Positions 63,301 to 64,000 of a DNA stretch of 64,000 bases are shown here, piece by piece. Below the pieces are notes generated by a model. That model worked only from the letters and a program-made list of their open reading frames with translations, had not been told where the DNA came from and made no database searches. The translations under genes and the position numbers were made by a program. The stretch spans positions 57,706 to 121,705 of the forward strand of contig JANQJS010000059.1 in assembly GCA_028281535.1 (NCBI GenBank), read 5' to 3'. Numbering within the stretch: the stretch's first letter is position 1; each line of letters starts with the position of its first letter. The DNA is from Sedimentisphaerales bacterium (GTDB taxonomy: Bacteria > Planctomycetota > Phycisphaerae > Sedimentisphaerales > SM23-30).

Positions 63301-64000
63301 CGTCGACAGCACCGGCTGCATCCGATATTTACTACATGGTGGTTGAGGAAGGTGTGTACACCGTAGGCACAGATGGCGTGAAGATGGAAGCGGTGAAATA
63401 CAATTCGACAGTTACCTCTAACAATAACAGTTGGGTTGGTGAAGCCCGCAGTTATGCAAATAGTTATACCAGTCCTGTTGTCCTTGGTCAGGTGATGACT
63501 TATAACGATGCGGGTCATGTAGAATTTTGGTCTCGTGGCAGCAGTCGTCAAAATCCACCAAGTAGCAGTGCATTGCAAGTCGGCAAAACGGTTAATGAAG
63601 ATCCAGATAATGCCCATGCAAATGAAACGATTGGCTACATTGTGATTGATAGTGGTACAGGGAGCATCGATGGCGTGAATTATTCAGCGGGTGTTGGTGC
63701 TGATACCGTTCGCGGTATGACCAATTCTCCACCGTTTAGTTACAGTATCAGCGGATTGTCTGGCACAGCATCAATCGGTGTTGCGACGTTAACAGCTATG
63801 GATGGCGGTAACGGCGGCTGGGCAATTTTCTATGGTGCAAATCCTATTTCCGCAAGCTCGATTAATCTCGCCATCGATGAAGATCAGTTGAATGATACAG
63901 AACGAGCCCATACGACAGAGCAAGTTGCTTACATTATCTTTGAAGATTCCAGCAGCGGCGGTGATACTGATCCTCCGACACCTAATCCAGCAACGTTTGC
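60375..64000 (+). CDS. Secreted copper-radical oxidase (galactose/glyoxal oxidase-like) fused to cupredoxin and repeat modules; 3' end outside window
   Basis: Uninterrupted frame of 1208+ residues. ATG at 60375 (AAGGAAG just upstream; another in-frame ATG at 60360). A signal peptide ends at about NAYGQ. A kelch-type propeller (about 35-370) and DUF1929 C-domain (about 371-460) match galactose oxidase. The cofactor residues are Cys96 (HFCTGHTLL) and Tyr142 (SRWYPST) for the Tyr-Cys crosslink, Tyr344-His345 (RVYHSSHTLLPDGRV) and His419 (GSTTHSF). FN3-like units with DxDPPTPNP linkers begin near 482, 587, 812 and 1197. A cupredoxin domain (about 695-810) has His723, Cys792, His795 and Met800. 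Two lectin-like repeats lie at about 910-1190. Confidence 0.87.
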   Translation, partial: MWSNRLFKITCFLVLVCTTQVCPNAYGQSSLVGQWTNPVNIGQMGGHIALMRTSEVLFYSYGSSGSNSSSPMTWYVFDPDNPLSGTGGTYFRSHFCTGHTLLEDGRLFITGEEPITQPFSSYFDPISRSFSAAPNLVTSRWYPSTIIMGNGEAWTFGGVINDNLDVTYTIEKFDGISTQLVGGQNMPFGHQGEEGYPRLHLLSDGNVFMSGQSNSSYVYDPVALTWSFVDTMNHNRWRAESPSVRLLDGRILVIGGQDLRHADSGSTGNNSLTATCEIIDPEAANPQWVSTGSLPQANYLHDGVLLPDGSVLSLGGTAGNAPQRWTASSGSWTAMASHQNVRVYHSSHTLLPDGRVIVGGTDEDTTMEIFSPPYLFNGSRPSINSAPTSASYGQNIVVNYSAANPISSVVMMRTGSTTHSFSYNQIGVPLSFVDNGSSLTVTMESNSNVAPPGYYLLFILSNNSGTLVPSSGSWILIDNSGPPPDSDPPTPNPSTWASLPLADSDSQISMTATVASDVSPPIEYQFDETTGNTGGSDSGWQSNNIYIDTGLNANTQYCYRVRSRDSAGSVNTGGYSITECATTNAAPDTDPPTPNPMTWASVPTAVGDAAIVMTATTASDPSPVIQYQFDELSGNTGGTDSLWRNNPSYSDSNLQPNTQYTYRVRSRDGLGNIGSYSTSLSATTAPEDGLVDVSVGIDQLFEPADIVINVGDTVEWTFLEDGHNIWSGLSGQHTVLLGDPLWSSGGQILFASTSAPGVLNPAGTVYSVTFDQSFLDSSTGDNGAPNSYNYHCHTHGSAVMRGTITINGGVDTFAPIPNPMTFDTLPSATSSSSIAMVATTALDGQNPPVEYFFDELTGNAGGSDSLWQSSTNYTDSGLSPLTMYSYSVAARDSLGNTTTASGAASVTTPDDPSSNILLETGVVSGVGSSWQTVNLGSSYSSMVVVATPNYTNTSSPGTVRIQNATGNSFQVRLDGSSTAPAASDIYYMVVEEGVYTVGTDGVKMEAVKYNSTVTSNNNSWVGEARSYANSYTSPVVLGQVMTYNDAGHVEFWSRGSSRQNPPSSSALQVGKTVNEDPDNAHANETIGYIVIDSGTGSIDGVNYSAGVGADTVRGMTNSPPFSYSISGLSGTASIGVATLTAMDGGNGGWAIFYGANPISASSINLAIDEDQLNDTERAHTTEQVAYIIFEDSSSGGDTDPPTPNPATF

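Overview
The window looks like a chromosomal segment from a low-GC member of the Planctomycetota, most likely Phycisphaerae-like. This is inferred from gene content, not from a marker gene. The supporting traits are a PilM-like gene fused to extra domains, an ECF sigma factor paired with a FecR/LamG regulator, and many Sec-exported proteins with C-terminal dockerin-like Ca-binding repeats, DPN-rich linkers, beta-helices, HAF repeats and LamG domains. No rRNA, tRNA, CRISPR array, IS element or phage gene was recognised.

Layout. 1-1.5 kb: two overlapping GT2 glycosyltransferases (the first is cut by the window start). 2-4.2 kb: a TolB-like propeller lipoprotein, a second lipoprotein and a small protein. 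4.3-7.7 kb: a Xer-type recombinase, a PAS/GAF/receiver regulator and a Clp-N protein. 8.1-13.6 kb: a PilM-like protein plus two bitopic proteins, probably a pilus or secretion inner-membrane platform. 13.6-16.7 kb (minus): membrane protein, FmdB-type zinc ribbon, ftsY, nusB, ribH. 17.1-22.5 kb: a complete TolC/HlyD/MacB-type efflux operon. 22.6-28.3 kb (minus): an outer-membrane porin followed by a nitrate-type ABC importer, headed by a good sigma-54 promoter match with inverted repeats upstream. 28.9-30.1 kb: a DksA-like protein with two of four zinc cysteines, and lspA. 30.4-42.9 kb: three large secreted proteins around a minus-strand recQ. 42.9-49 kb (minus): NodT-type outer-membrane factor, ZIP transporter, MTA phosphorylase, YdjM-like membrane protein and aminotransferase. 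49.2-56.4 kb: LamG and Ig-like secreted proteins flanking a 1.1-kb non-coding region that folds on paper into a compact multi-helix RNA. 56.5-60.1 kb: ChaN-like lipoprotein, ECF sigma factor and FecR/LamG protein. 60.4 kb to the end: a giant exported protein joining a galactose/glyoxal-oxidase-type copper-radical domain, with all cofactor residues present, to a type-1 copper (cupredoxin) domain and repeat modules.

How the parts fit. Housekeeping genes are interspersed with surface and secreted proteins. The most unusual items are the copper-radical oxidase-cupredoxin fusion, the candidate structured RNA at about 52.76-52.94 kb, the sigma-54-controlled porin-Nrt operon, and the recurring dockerin-like tails with no cohesin in view.
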